Positions 8,674-18,815 of a stretch of DNA of 64,000 nt are shown here, in pieces. The stretch covers positions 372,001 through 436,000 of the forward strand of contig NZ_CP066775.1 of NCBI RefSeq assembly GCF_009754905.2, in the 5' to 3' direction. The notes under the pieces are model-generated. The model ran no database searches, was not told where the DNA came from, and worked only from the letters and a program-made list of their open reading frames with translations. This DNA comes from Mucilaginibacter ginkgonis. Lineage in GTDB: Bacteria > Bacteroidota > Bacteroidia > Sphingobacteriales > Sphingobacteriaceae. Made by a program: the position numbers and the translations under genes. The first letter of the stretch is position 1, and each line of letters opens with the position of its first letter.

Positions 8674-11134
8674 GAAAATGTTAAACAAAATGCTGCGTGT
8701 TTGCGTCTGTATACTTAGCATCGCCGGGTTTGGAAGTAATGTCTATTCACAGACGAAGTTTTTAGGAAAAAAGGTAGATCAGTTGTCAGATGCACAAGTA
8801 AAAGTACTGATACAGCAAGCGACAAACGCCGGCAGGTCTACGGATGCTCAAATCGCACAGTTTGGTGTAAGCCAGGGCTTGGATGTTACGGAAACTTCCA
8901 CACTTACCCAACGCATACACACCATTCGCACCGCAAACGGGACTTCCAGCTTTGTTGAGCCAAGATCGAATCTTTTCGACTCAGTAAGCAACCACGCGTC
9001 GGCCAATGTAAGGCCTAAAAGTAACCAACTTCGCATTTTTGGGGAAGACCTTTTTTCAAGTAGCGGCACCATAACCTTTGAGCCAAATTTACGTATTGCG
9101 ACTCCGCAAAATTATGTAATCGGACCGGATGACCAGATTTTGATTGACATTTCAGGCGATAATGAAGCAAATTACAATCTGAGAGTGTCTCCGGAAGGGA
9201 GTGTTAATTTACAATATGTTGGGATCATAAACATTGGCGGACTAACCATCGAAGAAGCCCGCTCGAGAATCAAGGGCGTGATGTCCAAGACCTATTCGGG
9301 GCTTGTTTCGGGTAAAACAAAATTAGCGGTAAATATAGGCAATATCAGAAGTATAAAAGTAACCATTGTTGGGGAAGCGGTTAAACCTGGTTCTTATACT
9401 GTTTCATCATTGTCAACGGCGTTTAATGTGCTTTATTTATCGGGAGGTCCTAATCAAAACGGCTCTTTTCGAATGATACAATTGATTCGAAATGGAAAAG
9501 TCGTCTCAACGATTGATATATATGATTTTTTGCTTAACGGAATTCAAAAAAATTTAAGGCTTCAGGATCAAGATGTTCTTAATATTCCGGTCTACAAGGT
9601 AAGAGCAGCGATTAGTGGTGAAGTGAAGCGTCCAGCCTACTACGAGATTCTAGGGAAAGAAAATTTGGATGACCTTATTAATTTTGCAGGAAGTTTTTCA
9701 AGTGAGGCTTATACCTCCGGTGTTAAAGTTATTCAAAATACTACCCGAGAACGCAGGATACTTGATATCTCATCAAATCATTTTAACGATTATTTCCCCC
9801 AAAATGGAGACTCGGTTACGGTCGACAAGATATTGAACCGATTTGAAAACCGCGTTAGTATCGAAGGGGCTGTATTTCGCCCCGGTAAATATGCGATGGA
9901 GCAAGGTCTAACGTTAAAAAAGCTGCTCGCCAAAGCGGATGGTTTAAGGGAAGATGCATTTTTAAACAGGGGGTATATCAATAGGCTTAACGCGGATAAT
10001 ACGGGATCCCTGCTATCATTTGATGTCAAACGGATATCAAATGGAACCGATCCGGATATTTTGTTGCAGCGCGAAGACCAGGTTATTATCTCTTCTATAT
10101 TTGATCTTAGAGATGAGTATACAATAAACATTCAAGGGCAGGTACGTTCCCCCGGAACATTTAAATATCGCGAGGGACAGGATTTAGGATCAATCATTCA
10201 GGAGGCCGGCGGTTTTAAAGATGGTGCAACACCAAATCGTATTGAGGTAGCCAGGCGGATCCAGAACAGTAACCCAATGGTGAAAACATCGCCTGCTGCC
10301 CAAATATTCGTCGTAAACGTAGATGAAGGCTTACATCTTTCCGGAAATCAATTCAGGCTTGAGCCTTTTGATATCGTGTCAGTGCGATCAGCTGAAGGCT
10401 TTCAGATTCAGAAAACCATTCTGATTCAAGGAGAAGTACGTTTTCCGGGTAACTACGCCGTCAGAAATAACAATGATAAGATCAGTGACATATTAAGGCG
10501 GGCCGGTGGCCTTACAGCTTCTGCATTTCCGGCTGGCGCTTCATTGCAAAGAATTAATAAAGCGGGAAATTCTAAAAATGGCCGCGACATAGATACCGCA
10601 TCATTTGAATCCGAAAAGCAAAGAAATTTAAGAAGATTAGCGATGTCTCAGCGCGAACGCGACTCAGCAACTCTCGTAAATAATAACGTTGATATATATA
10701 AAAGTGATTTTGTAGGCATCGACCTTACTAAAATAATCAAGGATTCAACCTCACGGGATAATCTGCTGGTCGAAGATGGAGACATTATAATCATTCCTCG
10801 TCAGTACGAGATTGTAAGCATATCAGGATCTGTACTAAGGCCGATAAATGTCATTTATAAAAGAGGTAAATCAATGAATCAATACATAAATGAATCCGGG
10901 GGCTTTACTGAGAATGCGAATAGGCATGGTGCTTATATCGTGTATCCGAATGGCTCTGTCAGAGCCACTAAAAAATTTTTGTTCTTTTACAATTATCCAT
11001 CCGTTAAGCCAGGTTCTGAAATATTCGTTCCTAAAAGGGCATTGAAGGTTCCCCTTGGAATTCAAGGTCTTATAGGGATATCTACTGCCCTCGCATCTCT
11101 TGCGGTAATAATTATCACGTTATTCAGGAAATGA
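8666..11134 (+). CDS. Wza-like polysaccharide export protein with SLBB domains
   Basis: A protein of about 822 residues. It has a signal peptide ending near NVYSQ and a polysaccharide export domain around YVIGPDDQILIDISGD. Several SLBB-type repeats follow (TIVGEAVKPGSYTV, ISGEVKRPAYYEI, SIEGAVFRPGKYAM, NIQGQVRSPGTFKYR, LIQGEVRFPGNYAV, SISGSVLRPINVIY). A C-terminal hydrophobic segment (LIGISTALASLAVIIITLF) is likely the membrane-spanning end. Such proteins form the outer-membrane or periplasm-spanning channel for capsule or exopolysaccharide. ATG 8666 overlaps the glf stop and gives the best signal peptide; the frame is open to TTG 8642. No Wzc-like co-polymerase follows here. Confidence 0.9.
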   Translation: MNKKMLNKMLRVCVCILSIAGFGSNVYSQTKFLGKKVDQLSDAQVKVLIQQATNAGRSTDAQIAQFGVSQGLDVTETSTLTQRIHTIRTANGTSSFVEPRSNLFDSVSNHASANVRPKSNQLRIFGEDLFSSSGTITFEPNLRIATPQNYVIGPDDQILIDISGDNEANYNLRVSPEGSVNLQYVGIINIGGLTIEEARSRIKGVMSKTYSGLVSGKTKLAVNIGNIRSIKVTIVGEAVKPGSYTVSSLSTAFNVLYLSGGPNQNGSFRMIQLIRNGKVVSTIDIYDFLLNGIQKNLRLQDQDVLNIPVYKVRAAISGEVKRPAYYEILGKENLDDLINFAGSFSSEAYTSGVKVIQNTTRERRILDISSNHFNDYFPQNGDSVTVDKILNRFENRVSIEGAVFRPGKYAMEQGLTLKKLLAKADGLREDAFLNRGYINRLNADNTGSLLSFDVKRISNGTDPDILLQREDQVIISSIFDLRDEYTINIQGQVRSPGTFKYREGQDLGSIIQEAGGFKDGATPNRIEVARRIQNSNPMVKTSPAAQIFVVNVDEGLHLSGNQFRLEPFDIVSVRSAEGFQIQKTILIQGEVRFPGNYAVRNNNDKISDILRRAGGLTASAFPAGASLQRINKAGNSKNGRDIDTASFESEKQRNLRRLAMSQRERDSATLVNNNVDIYKSDFVGIDLTKIIKDSTSRDNLLVEDGDIIIIPRQYEIVSISGSVLRPINVIYKRGKSMNQYINESGGFTENANRHGAYIVYPNGSVRATKKFLFFYNYPSVKPGSEIFVPKRALKVPLGIQGLIGISTALASLAVIIITLFRK

Positions 11135-12063
11135 GATCGGGTCAGATGCCAAACGGGTTGTAATTACCGGGAGAACCGGTTTTATAGGAATGAATCTGTT
11201 AGCGTACTTAAAGGACAAAGAATGTGCAGTGTTCCCTTATTTGCGGGAAAAGTTAAATAGCAGTACTAATTTTAATTACCAAAAAGGCAACGTGATAGTT
11301 CATCTTGCAGGGAAAGCGCACGACGCGCATAACACCGGAAATCCTTATGACTTTAATACAGTCAATTATGGAATTATCAAAAGCTTATAAGGTGATTTAT
11401 CAGATCGGAAGCGAGCAAGTTTATACATATCTGTTCGGTTAAAGCGGTAACAGATGGACCTGTCGAAGTGGTGATGAATCGATAACGCCTAATTCTAAAA
11501 CTGATTACGGCATATCAAAGCTCTTCGCAGAACAGGACATACAGGGACAATCACTCCCGGAAGGTAAATCATTTTTTATACTCAGACCATGCATGACACA
11601 CGGGAAAGGCAATAAAGGAAATTTAAATTTCTTATTTGCGATAATTAAAAATGGTATCCCATATCCTTTGGGAGCGTTTAATAACAAACGGTCGTTTTTA
11701 AGTGTTTCAAACCTCTGTGAATTGATTCACCGGAAAGATATTTTTACAGGCATTTACGTTGCAGATGACGACCCTCTCGCAACCACAGAGGTTGTGAAAA
11801 TCATTTCATCCGCTTTAAAAAGGCGCGCACGTATCTGGTTATTAACTCAAAATATCACAGTCTCTTTTGCAGAAATCGGAAAGCTTTTTCATCGGCCTTT
11901 AGCCACAAAATGCCTAAAGAAGATAATAACCGACTTTGTTGTTTCCAACGAAAAAATAAAGGCGGTATTACACAAAGATTTTCCTATAACATCCCGGCAA
12001 GAAATTTTCGAGACTATCGAAAGCTTTATCGAGTATCCCCAAATTAAAAAAGCAGATGGCTAA
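11131..12063 (+). pseudogene. Degenerate NAD-dependent epimerase/dehydratase
   Basis: The original start was probably the ATGA overlap with the export gene. A dinucleotide motif VVITGRTGFIGMNLLAYL is readable, then VIVHLAGKAHDAHN (normal for the family), a stop, several out-of-frame pieces, and then ILRPCMTHGKGNKGNLNFLFA. The remaining C-terminal half (LGAFNNKRSFLSVSNLCELI, VADDDPLATTEVVKIIS, VVSNEKIKAVLHKDFPIT) is in frame to 12063. Several frameshifts and stops separate the two halves and the catalytic YxxxK region is lost. The protein was an extended SDR nucleotide-sugar epimerase or dehydratase closing the polysaccharide operon. Confidence 0.8.
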
Positions 12064-12397
12064 ATTAACGAAACATTCCAGCGTCAACCGCGTCATTCTG
12101 GCCGGAAAGATCGTTAATGCGCCATCGATTATTAAAGAGCATAGTAATAAGTTCTATCACTTCTTGTTGCAGACAACTGAAAATATTAATAGCGGAAAAG
12201 GCCCAATACTACATAATGAGTTACACGTTGTCAATTATAGCCTGGAGAACCCGCTTCTCAAACATATGGATTTAAGACCGGGGTTACTTTTATATATACA
12301 AGGAAGTTTACGGACTAATACGATAATAGATGTTGATGATACGCGACATTACAGAACAATTATTCTTGCAACAAATATTGAGATTATTACTATTTAA
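12056..12397 (+). CDS. Small single-stranded DNA-binding (OB-fold) protein
   Basis: This 113-residue protein has the SSB family layout: VNRVILAGKIVNAPSI at the N-terminus, FYHFLLQTTE, HVVNYSLENP, GLLLYIQGSL, then HYRTIILATNIEII. It is shorter than housekeeping SSB and lacks the acidic C-terminal tail that recruits partner proteins, so it is probably an accessory paralogue rather than the essential SSB. It overlaps the last codons of the ruined epimerase by 8 bp, which suggests it was co-transcribed with the polysaccharide genes. Bacteroidota capsule loci sometimes carry such a gene, but its role there is not known to me. Confidence 0.7.
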   Translation: MAKLTKHSSVNRVILAGKIVNAPSIIKEHSNKFYHFLLQTTENINSGKGPILHNELHVVNYSLENPLLKHMDLRPGLLLYIQGSLRTNTIIDVDDTRHYRTIILATNIEIITI

Positions 12398-12493
12398 AAT
12401 CTTTGTAGTCTCTTTAAAATACTAGTTAAAGACCGGATTTTCGTATAGATTATTCTTCATTTATATAAATATCTCTTTAAATAAATAAAGAAT

Positions 12494-13084
12494 TTAGCGG
12501 TTGTGTTTTTTATGAATATCTTTTACTAAACACAGCCTTTTGATCTCTGCTTTTTTAATTGGGAACGGGGCATATTTCAATCGGTCGCCTATCATTTCAG
12601 AGGTATTGTCAGAGTGCGCGATTATCTCATCGACTTTATCACTTAAGAGCAGGCGCTTATACATGCGGTAATCTCCCCATTCGATATAATACACCTCGCC
12701 GGGTAATATCTTTTATCACTGATGACTTTGAGGGCTACCCAACAGCCGTTTTCCAGATACGGGTACATGGAATGTCGCCAAACGGGCAGGGCAAAATCAC
12801 ATTCCTCAATACCCGGAAAGTTCATCCGACCTACTTATTGACTATCGTTTACGTTATTATATACTTCCACACGTGACGCCGGTAGCCACAATGTCATACA
12901 TGGGAATACCTTCTATGCGCTTATCGGTCGTCTCTTGACTTTGTGGCAAAGCTGCCGGAGCCGTGCTCTGCATAGCGAGATATTTCGAGTAGTGTTTTTT
13001 GAACAGGTCGAAATTTTTCTGGGTCGATGTTCTGACGGTTTTGATGATCTCTGTAATGGAGCTGGTAGAATTGAAGCCTAACAC
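12494..13084 (-). pseudogene. Degenerate S24/LexA-like repressor
   Basis: Read on the minus strand, pieces of one S24-peptidase regulator follow each other in three frames. First comes LGFNSTSSITEIIKTVRTST and DLFKKHYSKYL, then EGIPMYDIVATG, then VEVYNNVNDSQ with a stop. Next is MNFPGIEECDFALPVW and HSMYPYLENGCWVALKVISD, and after a frame change YYIEWGDYRMYKRLLLSDK to a normal C-terminus. The serine of HSMYP and the lysine of MYKRL are the catalytic dyad of this family, but the residue before HSM is Arg where Gly is usual. The N-terminal HTH is not recognisable. At least two frameshifts and one stop make it non-functional. Confidence 0.75.
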
Positions 13085-13357
13085 TCCGCCAATTCGGAGT
13101 AGAATAAATTGCTGTCCAGGGCATTTATTATTAGCAGCAATTTATCTCAATTCGTTATGAACAAAGATTGTATTTCTATGGTATTTTAAAGATTAGAGTC
13201 AATAACTGAAGATTATGCATTGAATTCATAATATAAAGACAATCAAACTTTTTTCATTAATGTTACACGTTTTGGGAATACAATTTAAAAAGGTTCTCTA
13301 TGCTCTTTTTTTTTTAAAGGTTAACTTGGCCAAGACAATTTGATTGATAAAAGCCAC

Positions 13358-13639
13358 ATGAATCTTTTAGAGACCTCTATCGCTGTTAATAAAAAACATC
13401 TTTGTAGTTCTTATAAGGATTTAAGCGCACGCGCAGTGGATCTAATGGCAGCTAATCGAATAAAATCTGGCATATCACAAACAGATTTAGGGACGCTCCT
13501 AGGTTTATCGCAAAATGCTGTAAGTAAATTGGAGCTTAAGTATACTAAGATTACTGTCGAAGTCTTTCTCCGGTATTGTAACGCAATTAATATAGATGCT
13601 ATGGAGATCTTGAAACAAGTGGAAGCTATAAGCGGATAA
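13358..13639 (+). CDS. Small XRE-family helix-turn-helix regulator
   Basis: A protein of about 93 residues (99 if TTG 13340 is used). It contains one HTH of the Cro/C1 type: IKSGISQTDLGTLLGLSQNAVSKLELKYTKI, with the recognition helix around SQNAVSKLE. There is no sensor domain. It sits alone between the ruined repressor and an opposing kinase gene. Proteins of this size often act as antitoxins or phage/element repressors, but no toxin-like partner is visible next to it. The target is unknown. Confidence 0.7.
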   Translation: MNLLETSIAVNKKHLCSSYKDLSARAVDLMAANRIKSGISQTDLGTLLGLSQNAVSKLELKYTKITVEVFLRYCNAINIDAMEILKQVEAISG

Positions 13640-13725
13640 ATTTCAAACCGTATTATAAAAGCCTGTTATCTAGTTAACGTTATAATAGAATGTTCGGAGA
13701 CAATTTTAATATGAGTCATGGTTAG

Positions 13726-15777
13726 TTAACCAGAACACGGTAATGTTATATAAAACGTCGTACCTATGTTTTCCAAACTGTCAAACCAGATATGTCCGCC
13801 GTGATCCTCTATAATTTGCTTTGATATAAATAGTCCCATACCATAAGTTTCCTCTCCTTGCGTGCCCTCCCGTTTTGCTTCTCCTGAAAGTGCGAAAATT
13901 TTACTTTTAAGATCGTTAGGGATGCCTATCCCGTTATCTTTAACGCTAATTTTTACACTTCCGTCACCAATTTCCGTCGCAATATAAATTTGGCTGCCAT
14001 TAGGGCTGAATTTGATGGCATTAACTAATAAATTATTGATAACCCGCCAAATTTGCTGGCGCTGAATCTTGACGGTGCAATCCTCTGCTACGGTGAATAG
14101 CAAATCGATCTGTTTCTCTTTCGCGCGGTTTCGTAATAATGATATGCTTTCTAAGACAATGTCTTTAATATGATTTGTTGTATTGTGTCCTTCATCTGAA
14201 TTTTGTTGTTTTTTGCTTGAAAGCAAATCATTCACGATAGCTGTCATAGTTTTGCTTGAACTCATGATCAGACCAACCATCTCTGCGTCGTCGTCACTTA
14301 GGTGTTGGCTTTCTGACAATAAATTGCTAAGTCCAAAAATGGCATTTAGTGGGTTTTTTAAATCATGGGCGACTATGCCTAACAATTTTGAATTTTCCGT
14401 GAAACTCGCTTCCAGAGAGTGAAGAGTAGTTTCCAGTTTTTTATTTCTTATGGCCATTTCATTTTGGGAAATCTGTATTGCTCTTCTTATTTTATTATTA
14501 TTGACAATCAGGATAAGGCAAATTATTAAAAGTCCCAATGTAGCAATCAATGCTATGGTCTTTATTAAATCTTCTTTTTCGACAGAACGGAGTTCATTTA
14601 TATTGGCTAATCTGGCAAATTCGGTCTCGAAATTTGTTGATAGATAAAGTCTTTTCGAATTAAAAATACTGTCTTTAAGGCTTTCATAACTGCGGTACAA
14701 AGATGAGACATCGGTAAATCTTTTCTGTGCCTGCGCAAAACGAATTTTAAGTTTTAGAAAGTCAAGCCTATCTGTCGCATTTGAGAGTTTAACACCGGAT
14801 GATTGTATATCCTTAATTAGCGCCGCCGTGTTTTTGAAATTTCTTTTCGACAGATATAAATCCGCTAATTTCCGTTCGGTGATTAAGGCGTCTTCAACTG
14901 CATATCCTGGGATTCTGTTTAAACGTATACTTTCTTTAAAATAATATTCAGCGCTGTCAACCTTACCATTTCTAAATTGGACACTACCAATATTGCCTGC
15001 AATAACCCCCTTCGCAATGATATAGTCTTTACGGTTTAGCTTTTTCTTAAGATATCCTATATTGTTCCAATGAACGGCACCTTTGAAATAGGCCAGGGCG
15101 CTGTCGGGCTTATTCAAAAACAAATAGCAAAGACCTATATTGTTAAACGTACCTTGAAGCCTGTAGTAACTGGAATCTTTATCAGAAAATTTAAGAATAG
15201 TATTCAATGTTTTTTTATGCCAGTTAATAGCATTTACATATTTGTTCTGTCCGTAGCTGATATCCGCAAGTCTCGAATAAAAGCTTGATTTTAATTTTTT
15301 AGCGTTAAATGTATTTAACGCTTCAATAACCGATAATCCATTATAATAGCTTTTATATGCCTCGCTGTACCGTTTCAATAAAAGAAGCATATCACCTTTC
15401 TCAAGTAGTACTTCCGCGAGAAATACTGCATTTGCAGCGTTCTTAGGTAAGACGTTGATGGCACTGTCACATAATGTTACAGCTTTAGAATAAAGCTTTT
15501 GACGGTGATGACATTTTCTGAGAAAGTTAAACCGTTGATACTGGGTAAGTTTGCCCGGATTTTCTATTGAATAGTAAGCGGAGTCTAAATATAAAATTGC
15601 TTTAGGATAATCCTTTAATTCAAAGGTTTCAGCCACTTTTAAAGCGTTTTCCCACTTAGAGTCATCGAATTTTTTTGGCGATTTCTTGCACGAAGGCAAA
15701 AAAAATGAAAGTGTTATTGATGAAATCAAGATGCCGTAAAACATCTTTTCATAGCTCATCTGCTTTCGTTTAAACAC
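13726..15777 (-). CDS. TPR-containing lipoprotein-type sensor histidine kinase
   Basis: This 683-residue hybrid has a lipobox-like signal (SFFLPSC, Cys 30) and a TPR-rich periplasmic sensor region (about residues 40-400). A single transmembrane helix (about 406-426) leads to a HisKA domain with His 471 in GIVAHDLKNPLNAIFG. The HATPase domain has the N box NNLLVNAIKFSP (about 581-592), G1 KDNGIGIP (about 613-620) and G2 GMGLFISKQIIEDHGG (about 646-661), all complete. It would sense an envelope or metabolic signal and autophosphorylate. No response regulator is adjacent, so it is an orphan kinase. Confidence 0.88.
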   Translation of the reverse strand: MFKRKQMSYEKMFYGILISSITLSFFLPSCKKSPKKFDDSKWENALKVAETFELKDYPKAILYLDSAYYSIENPGKLTQYQRFNFLRKCHHRQKLYSKAVTLCDSAINVLPKNAANAVFLAEVLLEKGDMLLLLKRYSEAYKSYYNGLSVIEALNTFNAKKLKSSFYSRLADISYGQNKYVNAINWHKKTLNTILKFSDKDSSYYRLQGTFNNIGLCYLFLNKPDSALAYFKGAVHWNNIGYLKKKLNRKDYIIAKGVIAGNIGSVQFRNGKVDSAEYYFKESIRLNRIPGYAVEDALITERKLADLYLSKRNFKNTAALIKDIQSSGVKLSNATDRLDFLKLKIRFAQAQKRFTDVSSLYRSYESLKDSIFNSKRLYLSTNFETEFARLANINELRSVEKEDLIKTIALIATLGLLIICLILIVNNNKIRRAIQISQNEMAIRNKKLETTLHSLEASFTENSKLLGIVAHDLKNPLNAIFGLSNLLSESQHLSDDDAEMVGLIMSSSKTMTAIVNDLLSSKKQQNSDEGHNTTNHIKDIVLESISLLRNRAKEKQIDLLFTVAEDCTVKIQRQQIWRVINNLLVNAIKFSPNGSQIYIATEIGDGSVKISVKDNGIGIPNDLKSKIFALSGEAKREGTQGEETYGMGLFISKQIIEDHGGHIWFDSLENIGTTFYITLPCSG

Positions 15778-16101
15778 AACCTTAACACTTTTTTAAGATG
15801 TTCAAAATGTTACCAGAACTTGAATACCTAATGAAACTTAGAATTGGTTGTATAATAAGCAAATAACTATAATTTAAGTTTTAATGTATAGTATATTGCT
15901 TATGACAAGCGGCAAACTTCGCGGATCATTTCTAGAACGAATGAGTAATAATTTAAAGTTTGATTACCTAAGAAGAAACTGAAGGAGAATAAAAAGTAGA
16001 TTGCCAAATTTACTTAAGTAAAATCGTTAAAAAAGAAGAAAATAATCAGCTGGTGAACAATTCAATTTTTAAGTAGTTACGTAAAAACAATCATCTCTAA
16101 T
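15778..16101. other. Intergenic region without a recognised gene
   Basis: This AT-rich region lies between the divergent kinase and hydrolase genes and should hold both promoters, but I see no convincing paired -33/-7 elements. The longest methionine-started frame is 26 codons (15902-15982, +), with no recognisable product. Confidence 0.4.
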
Positions 16102-17250
16102 ATGAATAAATATCTCAGAAAAAGTGCGTTACTAGGTATCGCATTAGTTTCGTTATTAGCATCAGCATGCAGCAATAACGGCAAAAATTCCACAAGCGAT
16201 TCCACCACGGTTAAGTCATCAGCCGCGGATAGTTCTGTGAAAACCGGGTTACCAGATTCTGTTAAACCATCCGGACAAGCACCGGAATGGGGTAAGGATA
16301 TCAGGCCCCAAATGGCTGCAGTTATCGAACAGCTTGGCAGCTATAGTGATAAACCTATTCCGCAATTGCCACCAGTTGAGGCGCGAAAGAACCACACACC
16401 GACGGATGCCGTGATGGATATCATGAAAAAATATAATATTCCTATGCCCCCTACTACAGTGGACACTATAGGGAAAGAGATTCCGGTGGCAGGCGGGACA
16501 ATTCATCTTAAAATCTATACGCCAAAAAGTACCGGGCCTTATCCAGTCATCGTATACTACCATGGCGGCGGATTCGTGATTGCTAATATAAACGTATATA
16601 ACGCCTCGTCACAAATGCTTGCTGAAAAAATGGGCGCTGTGGTAATCTCTGTAGGATACCGTTTAGCGCCAGAGAATAAATTCCCTACTGCACACAATGA
16701 CGCTTTTGCCGCATACCAATGGGCTGTCAATAATGCATCATCATTACATGGAGATGCTAGGAAAATTGCTTTGGTTGGAGAAAGCGCAGGTGGTAACCTG
16801 GCGGTTAATACAGCGATCATGGCTCGCGACAAAAAAATTCAGTTGCCGGTGGGTATCGTGGCAGTTTACCCTATCGCAGGCGCAGACATGAATACGGAAT
16901 CTTATCAAAAATATGCTAATGCCAAACCACTTGATAAACCTATGATGATGTGGTTCAGCAAAACTTATCTTAATAACATGGCTGAGGCGAAGGATCCCCG
17001 TATAAATCTCGTTGCAGCTAATTTGAAAGGCTTACCCCCGACAACAATCATCAATGCCGAATTAGATCCCTTACAAACAGATGGTGCTAATTTGGCTGAT
17101 AAGCTAAAGGCGGCAGGAGTGTCCACAGATCATAAGGTATTTGACGGTGTAACACACGAGTTTTTCGGTATGGGTGCGTTAGTCCCTGAGGCATTAGAAG
17201 CGGAAAAATTCGCTATTTCGCAGTTGCAGAAAGCTTTCAAAGGAAAGTAG
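16102..17250 (+). CDS. Alpha/beta hydrolase, hormone-sensitive-lipase-like, lipoprotein
   Basis: This 382-residue secreted esterase has lipobox LLASAC with Cys 23 and a Ser/Thr-rich linker to about residue 60. The catalytic domain has the oxyanion motif HGGG (about 154-157) and nucleophile Ser 228 in GESAGG. Asp 322 in ELDPLQTDG and His 352 in VTHEFFGM complete the triad. This is the family IV (HSL) carboxylesterase pattern, acting on short acyl or aryl esters. The mature protein is probably anchored in the periplasm or on the outer membrane. The natural substrate cannot be deduced, and the gene is monocistronic. Confidence 0.88.
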   Translation: MNKYLRKSALLGIALVSLLASACSNNGKNSTSDSTTVKSSAADSSVKTGLPDSVKPSGQAPEWGKDIRPQMAAVIEQLGSYSDKPIPQLPPVEARKNHTPTDAVMDIMKKYNIPMPPTTVDTIGKEIPVAGGTIHLKIYTPKSTGPYPVIVYYHGGGFVIANINVYNASSQMLAEKMGAVVISVGYRLAPENKFPTAHNDAFAAYQWAVNNASSLHGDARKIALVGESAGGNLAVNTAIMARDKKIQLPVGIVAVYPIAGADMNTESYQKYANAKPLDKPMMMWFSKTYLNNMAEAKDPRINLVAANLKGLPPTTIINAELDPLQTDGANLADKLKAAGVSTDHKVFDGVTHEFFGMGALVPEALEAEKFAISQLQKAFKGK

Positions 17251-17373
17251 CGGTCGGTTTGATGTACGCGGCAAGAAATTTGCGCCTATAACTGAAAATT
17301 ACCATAGATATGTCGTTATGGTAATCAGGATAAAAGGCAGGCTATTAAACACCTCACAAGAAATGTATTTTTT

Positions 17374-17411
17374 AATGGCATTCCTGAAAATTTGGAGATG
17401 CCATTTTTTTA
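17374..17411 (+). terminator. Hairpin terminator downstream of the hydrolase
   Basis: AATGGCAT and ATGCCATT are separated by 16 bases and followed by a run of T. Confidence 0.6.
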
Positions 17412-17458
17412 ATATCTTTATAACTGATTTAAAACCCCTTCAGTTTATATCACTCGGA

Positions 17459-17486
17459 AGCCAGACTCAACCCCTGGCTTTTTTTG
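17459..17486 (+). terminator. Second hairpin terminator in the same gap
   Basis: AGCCAG and CTGGCT flank a short loop and are followed by TTTTTTT. A further perfect inverted repeat without a T tract (ATTACCATA / TATGGTAAT) lies at 17298-17325. The rest of 17251-17589 holds no gene I can support. Confidence 0.65.
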
Positions 17487-17589
17487 TGACATCAGCTGTA
17501 GCGTAAGGAATCTTGACTGGATAAATAAAAGTCTTCCACAGGTAATGTAAATGAGATATGGTTAGAAAGAAGATTAAATATTCTGAGAG

Positions 17590-18815
17590 CTAGGACATAT
17601 TATAAAATTTTTTGACCTTATAATCTTTAAGATAATCTCGGTAATAACGAGTTGTCATCTCTGCATATTCCCTGGCAGATTTCAGCAGATTATGCTGCCA
17701 GTTTTTTCGAGAGCCGAAATCTTTTAAATCATCAATAGTTGCAGAGCCATCCATTCCACCGCTTCGAAGTTGCGAAGAGGTAAGCATACACGCCATGGTA
17801 TTAATTACGGCGCCCATCTCTTTATAGCGGTTACGGAGCAATTTAAAATTTATAGAATCTTTAACAGGTTGAAGTTCCTAAAGTATATAATCTTCACCCT
17901 CAAAATTTGTTGTACTGAGCATCGCAGCAGATATATACTGCATACGTTTTAGAATTTGAGCAATTAGTACTGCATTGTTAGCATTGAGATTTTGCGAATG
18001 AGAAGCGAGGTTATTCAGACAAGAGTCCCGTGCCTGCTTCATATCGACAAATAAATAGAATTTTTTTTATTGGGACTTTTCAAGAGAAAAAGATACCGTT
18101 TCAAACCCAAACTACCTGTTTCGGCAAAACGAAAAACAACATCTTTAACTTTATAGTTGAAAGGGCTATCATCGCAATTGTTAATCCAGTCTTGAATACG
18201 CGGGATCAGTTTAGTTTTAAGTTGTCTTTCAACTCCAGAGTGCTTTTCGTTTTTATGTGAAAGGACTATTTTATTTTTCTTTTGAAAAGTTCTTTTTTAA
18301 GTAAAGTTTCAAATTTTGATCTATCCGCTTTTTTAAGGAAATCGCAGATTTCCTTTAGATGTTCTTGGGTCTATTGCGTATGCTTAACCCAATTGCAAAG
18401 TTTTTCAATAGGCATTTAAAAATAGTCTGGCCAGTCTTTTCAGCTTTTACGTAAGCAATATTTAAACTATGAAAAACAACATATATAGAAGATAAAATAC
18501 GTGATAACTCCTAGGTTGTCGGCGCAAGACCCCCCTCATCGAAATCATTCAGATCAAAGTATACAACGTATTGTTAGCTCTGTAACTTCCGAAATTTTCC
18601 AAATGGAGATCTCCGCAAATCCAAGTCAACGGAGAACTATTGACATCGCTTGTTTTGGCTAAGTCTTCATAATATATATAACACGTGCTCTTAAAGAATC
18701 TAAATGGATTATCCGCTAAAGCTGCGTATTTATGTCGAAGAATGTCCGGCAAAAGATGCTTATTATAATTAAGCATCCTGGAAGTTGCCGGCGAGATATC
18801 AGTTTCGGAAATCAC
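17590..18815 (-). pseudogene. Degenerate DUF2252 protein gene
   Basis: On the minus strand the N-terminal 88 codons are intact and contain FRFFKSTCYIYYEDLAK and WICGDLHLENFGSYRA, the DUF2252 kinase-like signature. After that the frame breaks repeatedly. VVFRFAETGSLGLKRYLFLL, then FVDMKQARDS, then AVLIAQILKRMQYISAA, a stop, and ELQPVKDSINFKLLRNRYK to SQLRSGGMDGSATIDDLKDF follow in the order of the family. Several frameshifts and stops are present. The start codon overlaps the stop of the intact DUF4239 gene upstream, so the two were translationally coupled. The biochemical role of DUF2252 is not established. Confidence 0.82.

Noticed and set aside
15902..15982. 26-codon frame in the kinase-hydrolase gap.
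   Set aside because: No recognisable sequence and its length is within chance expectation in AT-rich DNA.
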